64,000 nucleotides of DNA from Pseudorhodoferax sp047601025 (GCF_047601025.1 NZ_JASGJZ010000001.1:248001-312000), one strand, 5' to 3'; counted from the stretch's first letter, positions 24,366 to 33,418 are shown. The notes: a model not told the origin generated them from the sequence alone. Translations and numbers: made by a program.

Positions 24366-26645
24366 ATGCCGGCCCAGTTCACGCTCACCTCCCCGCTGCC
24401 GCCCGAGGACTTGCTGTTCGAGTCCATGAGCTGCGCCGAAGGCCTGAGCGTGCTGGGCGAGATGCAGCTGGCGCTGGTCAGCGCACGGTCAGACCTGAAG
24501 CCCGAAGACCTGCTGGGCAAGACCATGGGCGTGACGGTGCAGCTGCGCGAGGACGCCAAGCGCTACTTCCACGGCTACGTGACGCGTTTTTCCATCGGCG
24601 CGCGCAGCGGCCGCTACTACGGCTACCAGGCCAGCGTGCGGCCCTGGCTGTGGTTCCTGACGCGCACCACCGACTGCCGCATCTTCCAGGACCTGAGCGT
24701 GCCCGACATCGTGAAGAAGGTGTTCGAGGACCATGCCGGCGCCAGCTTCGAGTTCAAGCTGTTCCGCAGCTACCGCAAGTGGGTCTACTGCGTGCAGTAC
24801 CGTGAGAGCGACTACAACTTCGTCGCCCGGCTGCTGGAGCACGAGGGCATCTACTGGTACCTGGAGCACGGCGACGGCCAGCACAAGCTGGTGCTGGTCG
24901 ATTCGAAGAGCGTGCACGACGCCGCGCCGGGCTGCGCCGCCTTGCCCTACTACGAGGACGCCGGCCAGGCGCCGCCGGACACCGAATGCGTCTCGGGCTG
25001 GCAGTTCGGCAGCAGCGTGGAAACCGACCACACGCTGCTGCGCAGCTACGACTTCGAGCGGCCTTCGGCGCTGCTGGAAGTGAAGGCGCAGAAATCGCCC
25101 CCCTACAAGATCGGCGCGCTGGAACAGTACGACTGGCAAGGCGATTACGTGCAGGCGGCCGACGGCACGCAGTGGGCCGAAGACCGGCTGGACGAACAGC
25201 AGACCCGCCACGAGACTGCGCAAGGCAGCACCAACGCGCACGGCATAGCCACCGGCCACCTGCTGGCGCTGGAACGCCACCCGTGCGACAACCAGAACGC
25301 CGAATACCTGGTGACGCGCACCACCGTGCACGCGCGCAACGACAGTTATGAAACCGGCGGCAGCGCCGGCAGCTGGCAGTGCGAGTTCTCGGCCATTCCT
25401 ACGGATCAACAGTTCCGCCCGCCGCGGCGCACGCCCAAGCCCTTCGTGCAGGGGCCGCAGACCGCGGTGGTGACGGGGCCGTCGGGCGAGGAACTGTTCA
25501 CCGACAAGTACGGCCGCGTGAAGGTGCAGTTCCACTGGGACCGCCAGGGCCAGAAGGACGGCAAGAGCTCGTGCTGGGTGCGCGTGTCGCAGCCCTGGGC
25601 CGGCCAGCAGTTCGGCTTCATGCACGTGCCGCGCATCGGGCAGGAGGTGGTGGTCGACTTCCTGGAAGGCGACCCCGACCAGCCGCTGATCACCGGCCGC
25701 GTCTACAACGCCCAGCAGATGCCGCCCTGGGAGCTGCCGGCGAACGCCACGCAAAGCGGCGTGCTGTCGCGCTCGTCCAAGGGCGGCGCCTACGGCAACG
25801 CCAACGCGCTGCGCTTCGAGGACAAGAAGGGTGCCGAGCAGGTGTGGCTGCACGCCGAGAAGAACCAGGACATCGAGGTCGAGAACGACGAGACCCACTG
25901 GGTGGGCCACGACCGCAGCAAGACCATCGACAACGACGAGACCGTGCGCGTCAAGCACGACCGCACCGAGACGGTGGACCACAACGAGACCATCACCATC
26001 GGCGTGGACCGCACGGAAAGCGTGGGCAACAACGAGAAGATCAGCATCGGCGTCAACCGCACCGAAGACGTGGGCAGCAACGAAACCATCAGCATCGGCG
26101 CCAACCGCACCGAGACCGTGGGTGCCAACGAGACCATCAGCATCGGCTCGAACCGCACGATCACGGTCGGCGCCAGCGAGACAGCCACCGTGGCGCTGCA
26201 GCGCACGCACTCGGTGGGCGTGAACGAGACCATCGCCATCGGCGCGGCGCAGGAGATTGCCATCGGCGCCGCGCAGGTGGTGGCCGTGGGCGCGATGCAG
26301 ACCATCACGGTGGGTGCGAACCAATCCACCAGCGTGGGCGCGAAGCAGAGCACCGACGTGGCTGCGGACCGCAGCGTGCAGGTGGGCGGCGCGCAGAGCA
26401 CCAGCGTGGCCAAGGCGCGCAGCACCAGCGTGGGCGAGGGCGACAGCCTGAAGGTGGGCAAGGACTTGGTCGTCGACGCCGGCGACTCGATCACGCTGAA
26501 GACTGGCAGCGCCAGCCTGACGATGAAGAAGGACGGCACGATCCAGATCAAGGGCAAGGACATCACGATCGACGGCTCGGGCAAGATCAACGTCAAGGCG
26601 TCGGGCGACGTGGTTGTCAAGGGATCGAAGATCCTGCAGAACTGA
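24366..26645 (+). CDS. vgrG: VgrG spike protein with repetitive C-terminal beta-helix
   Basis: 759 residues. The gp27-like part runs from MPAQFTLTSPLP to about 380 (YRKWVYCVQYRESDYNFVARLLEHEGIYWY is diagnostic). It is followed by the gp5 OB-fold (TDKYGRVKVQFHWDRQG, QPWAGQQFGFMHVPRIGQEV) and then a long needle with 8-11 residue repeats of the form NETISIGxNRTExVG. The end carries SLTMKKDGTIQIKGKDITIDG. No extra toxin domain is fused. VgrG trimers tip the Hcp tube. It leads the cargo operon that supplies adaptor, PAAR-like and effector genes. Confidence 0.96.
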   Translation: MPAQFTLTSPLPPEDLLFESMSCAEGLSVLGEMQLALVSARSDLKPEDLLGKTMGVTVQLREDAKRYFHGYVTRFSIGARSGRYYGYQASVRPWLWFLTRTTDCRIFQDLSVPDIVKKVFEDHAGASFEFKLFRSYRKWVYCVQYRESDYNFVARLLEHEGIYWYLEHGDGQHKLVLVDSKSVHDAAPGCAALPYYEDAGQAPPDTECVSGWQFGSSVETDHTLLRSYDFERPSALLEVKAQKSPPYKIGALEQYDWQGDYVQAADGTQWAEDRLDEQQTRHETAQGSTNAHGIATGHLLALERHPCDNQNAEYLVTRTTVHARNDSYETGGSAGSWQCEFSAIPTDQQFRPPRRTPKPFVQGPQTAVVTGPSGEELFTDKYGRVKVQFHWDRQGQKDGKSSCWVRVSQPWAGQQFGFMHVPRIGQEVVVDFLEGDPDQPLITGRVYNAQQMPPWELPANATQSGVLSRSSKGGAYGNANALRFEDKKGAEQVWLHAEKNQDIEVENDETHWVGHDRSKTIDNDETVRVKHDRTETVDHNETITIGVDRTESVGNNEKISIGVNRTEDVGSNETISIGANRTETVGANETISIGSNRTITVGASETATVALQRTHSVGVNETIAIGAAQEIAIGAAQVVAVGAMQTITVGANQSTSVGAKQSTDVAADRSVQVGGAQSTSVAKARSTSVGEGDSLKVGKDLVVDAGDSITLKTGSASLTMKKDGTIQIKGKDITIDGSGKINVKASGDVVVKGSKILQN

Positions 26646-26662
26646 TGCAAGGGGAGCGGCGC

Positions 26663-27190
26663 ATGCATCCGAACGACCTGCCGGCATCGGCGACAGTGCC
26701 CGAAGAGGACGAGGCCAGCCTGCTGCCGCCGTTGCTGCGCGGCAGCGCGAACCCAATGCCCAGCGTGCCGCTGCCGGGCGTCGTGGTCGGCCGCCTGCTG
26801 GCCTTGACCGACGAGGGCCGCACGCCGCTGGTGAGCTGCGGCGACGATCAAGCGGCCATGCCGGCGCGCAGCACGGTGGACCTGCACGGTGCCCATATTG
26901 GGCAGGACGTGCTGCTGGTGCACGAAGCGGGCGACCCCAGCCGGCCCATCGTCATCGGCGTGCTGCGCGGCGCCGCCGGCTGGCCGGCCGACCAGAAGCC
27001 GGACACGGTGCAGGTCGATGCCGACGGGCAGCGTTTGGTCGTCAGCGCCAGGGAACAACTCGTCCTGCGCTGCGGCAAGGCCAGCATCACGCTGACGAAG
27101 GCGGGCAAGGTGCTGATCGAAGGCTCGTACCTGCTGTCGCGCTCGACCGGCGTGAACCGCGTCAAGGGCGGGTCGGTACAACTGAACTGA
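26663..27190 (+). CDS. DUF6484-type T6SS cargo-operon protein
   Basis: 175 residues from ATG 26663, which has GGGGAG seven bases upstream; an in-frame ATG at 26645 overlapping the vgrG stop is the alternative. PGVVVGRLLALTDEGRTPLVSC and IGQDVLLVHEAGDPSRPIVIGVL form the OB-like DUF6484 core, and the C-terminus (KASITLTKAGKVLIEGSYLLSRSTGVNRVKGGSV) resembles the VgrG/PAAR needle end. The family sits between vgrG and DUF2169 genes and is thought to help assemble the spike. Function here is by context. Confidence 0.75.
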   Translation: MHPNDLPASATVPEEDEASLLPPLLRGSANPMPSVPLPGVVVGRLLALTDEGRTPLVSCGDDQAAMPARSTVDLHGAHIGQDVLLVHEAGDPSRPIVIGVLRGAAGWPADQKPDTVQVDADGQRLVVSAREQLVLRCGKASITLTKAGKVLIEGSYLLSRSTGVNRVKGGSVQLN

Positions 27191-27197
27191 GCTTCCC

Positions 27198-28226
27198 ATG
27201 TGGACCATTGCCAATACCACGCCCTATGCTGTCGAGGCGCAGTTGCTGCGTGACGCCAGCGGTGCTGAGACGTTGGCGGTGGTGACAAAGGGAAGCTTCG
27301 TTATTCGCGCCGACGGGCAATGCTGCCCTGATTGCGAGCAGACGCCGATTGTTCAGGTGCCGCAATACGCTGGCGTCCCGGCCTGCTCTAGTCTGTTGCG
27401 CGATACCGACTTCGTGTTGCACAAGCCGACCACCGATGTTTTGGTATCGGGTCATGCCTACGCGGGCGCACCTCGCCGCACGTCAACCATGGTGACGATG
27501 GAAGTTGGGCCAATCGCAAAGCGGCTGCGAGTCTGGGGAGATCGCCACTGGGAGCGCAGCGCGCTACGTTGGAGTGCGTCCGCGCCGCTGCCGTTCGAGC
27601 GTGTGCCTCTCTTGTACGAGCGAGCCTTCGGTGGCAGCGCCGGTGCTGCAAGGGCCGATGGCATCTGGTCATGCGACCCTCGCAATCCAATCGGCCGCGG
27701 ATTCAAGGCTGCAGAGCTTCGTAGAGAAGGCGACCCCTTGCCCAACATAGAGCCTGAAGACGGTCGCCAAGCTCCGGCTGGGTTGGGCGCAATCTCGCGA
27801 CATTGGTCGCCGCGTGTGGAGTTGGCAGGAACACACAATGAAGCTTGGCGCAGCAAGCGTTTCCCACTTCCACCCGAAGATTTCGATCCGCGCTTCTACA
27901 ACGCAGCACCGTCCGATCAGCAACCACGACAGCATTTGATCGGCGGCGAACCGGCGTACCTGGAGAATCTCACGCCGGACGGCTCACTGCGGTTCGTAAT
28001 ACCCAAGGTTTGGCTAACTTTGAACACTACCATCGGTTTGGATGTTGAAGGGCATCGTGCCCAACTCCACACACTTGTATTGGTGCCGGATGAGCGCCGT
28101 GTCGAGATGACGTGGGTCAGCACTTTGCGCTGCCATGGCCGTGCGACGCGTATCCGCCGCATTCATGTCCGCGAGAAACCCCGCGTCGGATTGGGTGCGC
28201 AGATGCGAAGAAGGGCGGGCGCATGA
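27198..28226 (+). CDS. DUF2169 T6SS effector adaptor/chaperone
   Basis: 342 residues. DUF2169 landmarks: an N-terminal ETLAVVTKGSF strand, FVLHKPTTDVLVSGHAYA, RLRVWGDRHWE, FERVPLLYERAFGG and NPIGRGF. DUF2169 proteins load PAAR-linked effectors onto VgrG. It ends by overlapping the ketosynthase-like gene (ATGA). From here to 31.7 kb GC content is visibly lower than in the core T6SS genes, consistent with a horizontally acquired cargo module. Confidence 0.87.
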   Translation: MWTIANTTPYAVEAQLLRDASGAETLAVVTKGSFVIRADGQCCPDCEQTPIVQVPQYAGVPACSSLLRDTDFVLHKPTTDVLVSGHAYAGAPRRTSTMVTMEVGPIAKRLRVWGDRHWERSALRWSASAPLPFERVPLLYERAFGGSAGAARADGIWSCDPRNPIGRGFKAAELRREGDPLPNIEPEDGRQAPAGLGAISRHWSPRVELAGTHNEAWRSKRFPLPPEDFDPRFYNAAPSDQQPRQHLIGGEPAYLENLTPDGSLRFVIPKVWLTLNTTIGLDVEGHRAQLHTLVLVPDERRVEMTWVSTLRCHGRATRIRRIHVREKPRVGLGAQMRRRAGA

Positions 28227-29248
28227 GAATCGCTTCGGTTGGGGTCTGTACGGCCCTCGGCCTATGCGCGCGAAGCAGCGCGGCAGCAGTGCGGGCCGGA
28301 CTGAGCGCCTTCAATGTTCATGATTGGATGGTTGACTCCGCCGGTGACAGAGTTGTCGTGGCACAGATGCCAGGAATTGACGATGGTGCCGACGCAGCAC
28401 AGCGAATGGCTATGCTCGCCAGCAAAGCGGTGCTAGAGGCAATTGAGGGGTATGTGGAGCGATCGGCCTCCGGTACTGTGCCAGTATTTCTTGCTGTGCC
28501 GAGTGCGCGGCCGGGGCTGAACCGTCACTCGATTGAGCGAGCGGTCGATGCTGTAGTGCGCGAAATCGTGCGCTCCGGGTACAAGCCCGCTCTGACGCTG
28601 GTTGAAGCTGGGCACTCCGGCGGTCTAGTGGCGCTACGCGAGGCCTGTGGCGCGTTATCGCAGAAATATGGAGGCTGGGCACTCTTCGGTGGCATGGACT
28701 CGTGGCTGGAGCCCGAAACGCTGGAGTGGCTGGAGGCAGAGGACCGGTTGCACAACGCGGCTAATCCTTACGGATTCATCCCGGGTGAAGGGGCAGGTTT
28801 CTGTGTGGTACTCAACACATCGCGTACGCTATCTTCTGACACTACGTTAGAGGTGCTTGGGTCCGGCGTGGCATCAGAGACCGTGCCGCGTCGAGGCGAG
28901 GAGCCTTGCCTTGGATGGGGGCTCACGACAGCAATACAGGATGCAATCGGTTATCTACCCGACACAGCTTTAGTCGACGACGTCTTTTGCGACTTCAACG
29001 GAGAGTGGGACCGCGCAGATGAGTATGGCTTCGCAGTAGTTCGTACCAGCGGCAGCTTCGTTGATGCAACCGCTGCGCTCACGCCGGCCGACTGCTGGGG
29101 CGACGTGGGCGCCGCCACTGGCGCCCAACTGCTCGCGCTGGCTTGGCAAGCGGCTAAATGCCGCTGGCTCAGAGGCCACCACCTTCTCGTATGGACCAGT
29201 TCCGACGGGCCGCATCGGGCCGCAGCCCTGATCGGTGTGGTGCAGTAA
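28223..29248 (+). CDS. thiolase-fold, beta-ketoacyl-synthase-like cargo-operon protein
   Basis: 341 residues. The fold pattern of ketosynthases is visible (MRIASVGVCTALGLCARSSAAAVRAGLS start; PYGFIPGEGAGFCVVL matching the GEGAG loop; final GAATGAQLLALAWQA). The expected nucleophile elbow reads VEAGHSGGLVAL, with no cysteine, so condensing activity is probably lost. Such genes recur between DUF2169 and DUF4150 genes in T6SS cargo clusters; a structural or chaperone role is likely. It is followed by a 13-base gap. Confidence 0.75.
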   Translation: MRIASVGVCTALGLCARSSAAAVRAGLSAFNVHDWMVDSAGDRVVVAQMPGIDDGADAAQRMAMLASKAVLEAIEGYVERSASGTVPVFLAVPSARPGLNRHSIERAVDAVVREIVRSGYKPALTLVEAGHSGGLVALREACGALSQKYGGWALFGGMDSWLEPETLEWLEAEDRLHNAANPYGFIPGEGAGFCVVLNTSRTLSSDTTLEVLGSGVASETVPRRGEEPCLGWGLTTAIQDAIGYLPDTALVDDVFCDFNGEWDRADEYGFAVVRTSGSFVDATAALTPADCWGDVGAATGAQLLALAWQAAKCRWLRGHHLLVWTSSDGPHRAAALIGVVQ

Positions 29249-29261
29249 CAGGAAGCCTGCC

Positions 29262-29654
29262 ATGCCCCTGACCGTGGGTATTAATGCCATTCGGCCTGCG
29301 CTAAGTGTTGCCCACAAGGGCAGCAACGGCATCTCCACCGCCATGGCGCCGGATGTCTGTAAGACGCCAAGTCCGGGCGGACCAGTGCCAGTGCCTTACC
29401 CCAACATTGCGATGTCCAGCAGCTTGGCCAACGGCACTACTACTGTCAAAACCGATGGCCAGTCCGCCGCCATCAAGGGATCGGAATACTCGCGCAGCAA
29501 CGGAGACGAAGCGGGCGTGGCCGGGGGAGTCAAATCGGGCGTCAATATGAAGGAGGCTAAGTGGATCTCCTATTCCTTCGACGTGAAGTTTGAAGGTCAG
29601 AATGCCTGCCGTTTGTGGGATAAAATGACCCACAATCACGATAATACCCTATAG
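29262..29654 (+). CDS. DUF4150 PAAR-like spike-tip protein
   Basis: 130 residues. TPSPGGPVPVPYPNIAMSS is the DUF4150 signature, followed by TVKTDGQSAAIKGSEYSRSNGDEAG and GGVKSGVNMKEAKWISYSFDVKFEG. The domain resembles PAAR and sharpens the VgrG tip while carrying an effector. Here it is a stand-alone protein; the effector is encoded by the next gene eight bases downstream rather than fused. Confidence 0.88.
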   Translation: MPLTVGINAIRPALSVAHKGSNGISTAMAPDVCKTPSPGGPVPVPYPNIAMSSSLANGTTTVKTDGQSAAIKGSEYSRSNGDEAGVAGGVKSGVNMKEAKWISYSFDVKFEGQNACRLWDKMTHNHDNTL

Positions 29655-29661
29655 GTGCGGC

Positions 29662-30246
29662 ATGGCAACCAATGCTCAGGGACCAACTCCGGGAACAGAG
29701 GTAATTGTTGTCGAATGTAACGTCAATTCAACGAAAAAGAAGGACTGGGATTGTTGTCAGTTGGAGCAGTACTGTGCAAAGATCGACGAGGTTGATGATC
29801 AGGTGCAACGCAAAACTTTCGAAGAACGTCCTGATAACTACGATGAACGACGCGATGAGGGGAATGATGCTGCAAAGAAATACCGCCGGTGTTGGAACCA
29901 AGCCGCCGCTGCGGGTGTGTTCGCCGCCCACGATGAAGAAGCGATCAAGAAGCAGTACTATGCCGACTGCGCGCACGCCAAGGCAAAGAGTAATAATTAT
30001 ACGATGACGGCGGAGATGGGTGAGCCAGACCATATTCACGAAATCCAAGCCGGAGGAGATCCGACCAATGTACGTAATCTGCGTTGGCTCGATCCCAGCG
30101 TTAATAAGTCCGTCCAGAACATCACAGCTACAGTGGGCAAAAGCTACGATGCCTCCAAGAAGCAAAGCGTCTCGGCAGACTGTTGTCCAGCGGAGGCGAC
30201 CTACTGCGCGCCTCCGAAGACCTCGGACAGTAAGATCATTTCATGA
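29662..30246 (+). CDS. candidate T6SS effector with HNH-like nuclease motif
   Basis: 194 residues, no signal peptide. Near the C-terminus, PDHIHEIQAGGDPTNVRNLRW followed by LDPSVNKSV resembles the His-His/Asn layout of HNH/ColE-type toxin nucleases (D-H-x-x-E-I-Q-x-G-G ... N-L-x-W-L ... V-N-x-S). The protein is Cys-rich (CCQLEQYC, CCPAEATYC), suggesting disulfides or metal binding. It follows the PAAR-like gene and overlaps a SUKH immunity gene by four bases, which fits a toxin. Nuclease activity is inferred from the motif only. Confidence 0.65.
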   Translation: MATNAQGPTPGTEVIVVECNVNSTKKKDWDCCQLEQYCAKIDEVDDQVQRKTFEERPDNYDERRDEGNDAAKKYRRCWNQAAAAGVFAAHDEEAIKKQYYADCAHAKAKSNNYTMTAEMGEPDHIHEIQAGGDPTNVRNLRWLDPSVNKSVQNITATVGKSYDASKKQSVSADCCPAEATYCAPPKTSDSKIIS

Positions 30247-30800
30247 TCGCGAAGGAAGTTGATCCCATGAATGACGAATTGAAGGAACGGCTTAAGTCGA
30301 TAATCGCGCGCATCTGCGAGCTGACTGACGAGTTAGGTCATTTGCAGGATTGGGATGATCCTCACGAACTGAGCCGTCCAGCCACGCCCGAGCAGATAGC
30401 GCAGATCGAACGTGTGGCAGGGTTCCCGCTGCCACCCGACTATCGCGCTTTTCTCGAGCTGCATAATGGTTGGCATGAATTCGTTGGCGAGAACGATATC
30501 CTAGCTGCCGAGCAGATGACGCCTGGGGCTATGGCGGATTCCATTGCCGATACTAGGTCTATTCAAGAGGAGAACGACGATCCAGCCCTACGCGGTTTCA
30601 TCATCAACGCGTCGATTTCCGGGTCAGATATTGCCTATATCGACCCGGCCACGCAAAGACCGGACGGCACAGCCGACGTAGTTCGGTGGGACCCGCGCGC
30701 ACGCGAGTATCACCGTTCCCCGAGCTTCATGGCCTATCTGGAGCATCACGTCGAACTGCTCCAGCGCCGCATCGCAAAGGAGCGGGCAAAGCTGCGTTAA
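30243..30800 (+). CDS. SMI1/KNR4 (SUKH) family immunity protein
   Basis: 185 residues; ATG 30243 overlaps the effector stop, with another Met at 30267. The SUKH core is clear: ATPEQIAQIERVAGFPLPPDYRAFLELHNGW, then a W-rich acidic tail ending PSFMAYLEHHVELL. SUKH proteins neutralise polymorphic nuclease toxins in the cytoplasm, matching the HNH-like effector just upstream. Confidence 0.85.
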   Translation: MIAKEVDPMNDELKERLKSIIARICELTDELGHLQDWDDPHELSRPATPEQIAQIERVAGFPLPPDYRAFLELHNGWHEFVGENDILAAEQMTPGAMADSIADTRSIQEENDDPALRGFIINASISGSDIAYIDPATQRPDGTADVVRWDPRAREYHRSPSFMAYLEHHVELLQRRIAKERAKLR

Positions 30801-30816
30801 AGCGAGAAGGCACTGC

Positions 30817-31701
30817 ATGTTGCTGGAGCGACTTTATAAGGGTGACGTGCTATGTCGCGTCACCTTCGGTATCACGTTATATCTGCCGCAGGCGCCTACC
30901 CGGGACGAGGTCATGCGCGCCTACTCGGTTTATCGGAATCACTGTCCACCCGATTGCCGGCACCTGATCACGACCGTCAGGACACCGTTGTACCTGCCGC
31001 TGGACGCCGACGACCTCAGTCACGTGCATCGCAGCCTGAGCATGCAGGATCGCCGCCACGACGAAGGCATTGTGATCTGGGACGGTAAACCGGCCGAGCA
31101 CTGGATGTTCTGGATCCAGGGTTGGCTGGATCCTAAGCTGGGGGCGGACACAGCTTCCTTTTGCCAGATCCAACTACCCGAAGACACTGACTGCGAGGTG
31201 TTGTATGGGCTGGCGCGCGGATTGGCGGACGAGCTACCGCTCTTGTCCGGGCATGCCGGATATACGGTGCAGTTCGACGCGCGGCTTAAAAACGCAGCCT
31301 TCGACCAGATTTATGCTTGGGCTAAACGTTATCTAGGCGTAGAGGTGGAAGACCTGAATCTGACCTTACCGTTGATGCGCGACGCTATCAAGGGCGCGAA
31401 CTGGCTCACCTTGGTAGGCCACAATCTCTGGGCGCAGTTGATGGATCACCCCGACCGAGCACACGAATTGCCGGAGGGTGTGACCTATGAGCGGCTCCAG
31501 TACGCCGGGCTGTTCCGCGCCGGGGTCAAGCCAGTACTGGGCGATCGCAATCGGCGTGACTTTCCATACCTGTATGCCGTTATGGAAAAGGTGTTGCGGC
31601 CGCTGAAGCTGCAGCACCACCCCGAGTTCGCCGGCCGTTTCGGCCGAGAGCAGGCAACCGAAGCTTGGCTCTACCGCTTGCTCGATCCAGCGCGGTGGTG
31701 A
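30817..31701 (+). CDS. DUF3396 type VI immunity family protein
   Basis: 294 residues. The DUF3396 pattern is seen in ITLYLPQAPTRDEVMRAYSVYRN, PAEHWMFWIQGWLDP and the C-terminal half with GANWLTLVGHNLWAQL and RFGREQATEAWLYRLL. Members are annotated as T6SS immunity proteins. It is 16 bases after the SUKH gene, so one effector is followed by two unrelated immunity families; the DUF3396 protein may protect against another, lost effector. Confidence 0.8.
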   Translation: MLLERLYKGDVLCRVTFGITLYLPQAPTRDEVMRAYSVYRNHCPPDCRHLITTVRTPLYLPLDADDLSHVHRSLSMQDRRHDEGIVIWDGKPAEHWMFWIQGWLDPKLGADTASFCQIQLPEDTDCEVLYGLARGLADELPLLSGHAGYTVQFDARLKNAAFDQIYAWAKRYLGVEVEDLNLTLPLMRDAIKGANWLTLVGHNLWAQLMDHPDRAHELPEGVTYERLQYAGLFRAGVKPVLGDRNRRDFPYLYAVMEKVLRPLKLQHHPEFAGRFGREQATEAWLYRLLDPARW

Positions 31702-31767
31702 CAAAGCAGATCAACACTGATATTCCTCGCACTTAATCGGCCCATCACGTGAGATGGAGATGTGAGA

Positions 31768-31805
31768 TGGGGTCGGGTCTTGAATTTTGCATTGCCTTGC
31801 ATTAC
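31768..31805 (+). repeat. REP-transposase-associated repeat relic
   Basis: GGGGTCGGGTCTTGAATTTT followed by GCATTGCCTTGCATT is the kind of sequence commonly found beside REP-associated tyrosine transposases. A related GGAGTCGGGGTCAGGTTCT lies at 34810-34828 beside the second BrnTA copy. Confidence 0.4.
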
Positions 31806-31850
31806 CTTGCTCGAAAATCCCCAACATCCCTTCTCCTTGTCAGCTTGACT

Positions 31851-31876
31851 GTGAGTATATTTATACACACACTCAC
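31851..31876. promoter_or_regulatory. candidate BrnA operator
   Basis: Inverted repeat with outer arms GTGAGT and ACTCAC and inner GTATA and TATAC, immediately before the brnT start. Ribbon-helix-helix antitoxins of this class autoregulate from such palindromes. Confidence 0.45.
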
Positions 31877-31879
31877 ACC

Positions 31880-32156
31880 ATGCGCTACAGCTTCGACCCT
31901 GCCAAGCAAGCGAGCAACCTCAGGAAGCACGGCCTCCGACTTGGCCGACGCTCAGCAGGTGATCGAGTCGGGCCAGACGGTCGCCTTCGAGGACCGCCGC
32001 TTCGACTACGGCGAGGAACGATTCGTGACGCTGGGGTCGCTGGGCGACATGCTCGTCGTGATCGTGACGGCGGAAACCGAGGACCACATTCGCATCATCT
32101 CAATGCGCAAGGCAGATCGACATGAGCAAGGCTTCTGCCGCGAAAACCTCGGCTGA
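31880..32156 (+). pseudogene. brnT: BrnT toxin, frameshifted
   Basis: The first frame gives MRYSFDPAKQASNLRKHGL. An extra C in the CCTCCGAC run near 31937 throws it out of frame, and the rest continues one frame over as LADAQQVIESGQTVAFEDRR, FDYGEERFVTLGSLGDMLVVIV and the BrnT hallmark HIRIISMRKADRHEQ. BrnT is an RNase-type toxin. The frameshift should inactivate it unless it is a sequencing error. It overlaps the intact brnA gene. Confidence 0.75.
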
Positions 32157-32424
32157 AACGCGCGAGGACGCGCCCCTGCGGCGAGCAGACATCGCTGCCG
32201 GCAAGCTGGTGCTGCGCAAGCGCAACGCCACAGGAGTCGTGCTGCCCAACAAGCAGCGTGTGAACATCTTCCTCGACGGCGCTGTGATCGAGCACTTCAA
32301 GGCGAAGGCCGGAGACCGGGGCTACCAGACGCTGATCAACGAAGCGCTGAAGCAAGCCATCCAGGCCGAGAGCCTCGAAAGCGTGATCCGCAAGACGATC
32401 CGCGAAGAACTGCGGCGCCCCTGA
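32122..32424 (+). CDS. brnA: BrnA antitoxin, copy 1
   Basis: 100 residues. The C-terminal ribbon-helix-helix part is clear: KQRVNIFLDGAVIEHFKAKAG then GYQTLINEALKQAI. BrnA binds and neutralises BrnT and represses the operon. It is intact while its toxin is broken. A second copy at 34961 differs at about five residues. Confidence 0.85.
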   Translation: MSKASAAKTSAETREDAPLRRADIAAGKLVLRKRNATGVVLPNKQRVNIFLDGAVIEHFKAKAGDRGYQTLINEALKQAIQAESLESVIRKTIREELRRP

Positions 32425-32430
32425 TGCGTC

Positions 32431-33311
32431 ATGTCCCGCCCCCTGCGCATCGAGTTCCCGGGCGCGGTCTACCACGTCACCTCCCGCGGTGACCGCCGCG
32501 AAGCCATCTACCGGGCGACGACGACCGCGTCGCGCAGCTGGACGTCATCGCGCAAGCGATGGACCGCTTCGATGCCCAGGCGCTGGCGTATTGCCAGATG
32601 GGCAACCACTATCACCTGGTGCTGCACACGCGGCAGGCCAACCTGTCGCGGCTGATGCGCCATGTGAATGGCGTCTATACGCAAGCGTTCAACCGCCGGC
32701 ATGGCCTGGTGGGCCATCTGCTGCAAGGGCGCTTCAAGGCCATCCTGGTCGACACCGACACCTACCTCCTGGCGCTGTGCCGCTACGTGGAGCGCAATCC
32801 TGTGGCCGCAGGCCTGGTGCAACAGGCCTGCGACTGGCCCTGGTCCAGCTGCCGCGCCCACATCGGCTTGGCGCCCACGCCGCCGTGGCTGGACAGTGAC
32901 GGCCTGCATGGCCACCTGCTCGGCCGCCCGGTCGCCACCCCGAAAGACCGCGCGCTGGCCACCGAGCACTACGCCCGCCTCGTGGTGCAGGCAAGACACG
33001 ATGACGCCGGCTTCTGGGAACGCGCCGTTCACGGGCAGGTGTTCCTGGGCGATGAGGACTTTGCGCAGCGCATGCGGGCCCGGGCCGAACCGCCTCGGCT
33101 GGGCAGCGCCGAAACGCCTCAAGTGCAGCGCCAGGCTCAGCGCCCCGTGGACTGGGCGACGCTGTTGGCACAGAGCCAAGGCCATCGCAACCGGGCGTTG
33201 GTGCTGGGCTATCGGCAGCATGGCATGACGATGTCCGCGCTGGCGGCGCAGGCGGGGTTGTCCGTCTCCATGGTCAGCCGCATCGTGGCTGCCGCGGAAC
33301 GCAAGCCATGA
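32431..33311 (+). pseudogene. REP-associated tyrosine transposase (RAYT, Y1_Tnp), frameshifted
   Basis: The N-terminus MSRPLRIEFPGAVYHVTSRG and DRREAIY is in one frame. Restoring one G in the CCGGGCGAC run near 32513 joins it to the second frame (DDDRVAQLDVIAQAMDRFDA). That frame then has the HUH-type HYHLVLHT motif and the catalytic-Tyr region YVERNPVAAGLV. The C-terminal part ends in a helix-turn-helix (MTMSALAAQAGLSVSMVSRIV). RAYTs move REP/BIME palindromes. Only seven bases separate it from brnA. Confidence 0.8.
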
Positions 33312-33370
33312 ACAGCGATCGTGATCCTGTCCCCGCGCGGGCGTCGAGATCTGCTGACGCAGTTCTCAAT

Positions 33371-33416
33371 TTGCGACAAGGTGGATGCCACCACCGTGGA
33401 CCAGAGCAAGGAGTGA
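33371..33416 (+). pseudogene. HigB toxin C-terminal relic
   Basis: The short stretch reads CDKVDATTVDQSKE then stop, resembling the EYDKIDA-type end of HigB toxins, and is followed after two bases by a higA-like ATG. The rest of the toxin is gone. Confidence 0.35.
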
Positions 33417-33418
33417 AC

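Noticed and set aside
24315..24366. Earlier vgrG start within the promoter region
   Set aside because: The extension would overlap the regulon motif and does not resemble VgrG N-termini; ATG 24366 gives the standard beginning.
26000..26460. DNA tandem repeat or CRISPR-like array in vgrG
   Set aside because: The repetition is at protein level (NETISIG-type beta-helix repeats) with varying codons; there are no constant repeats with unique spacers. No CRISPR array was seen anywhere in the window.
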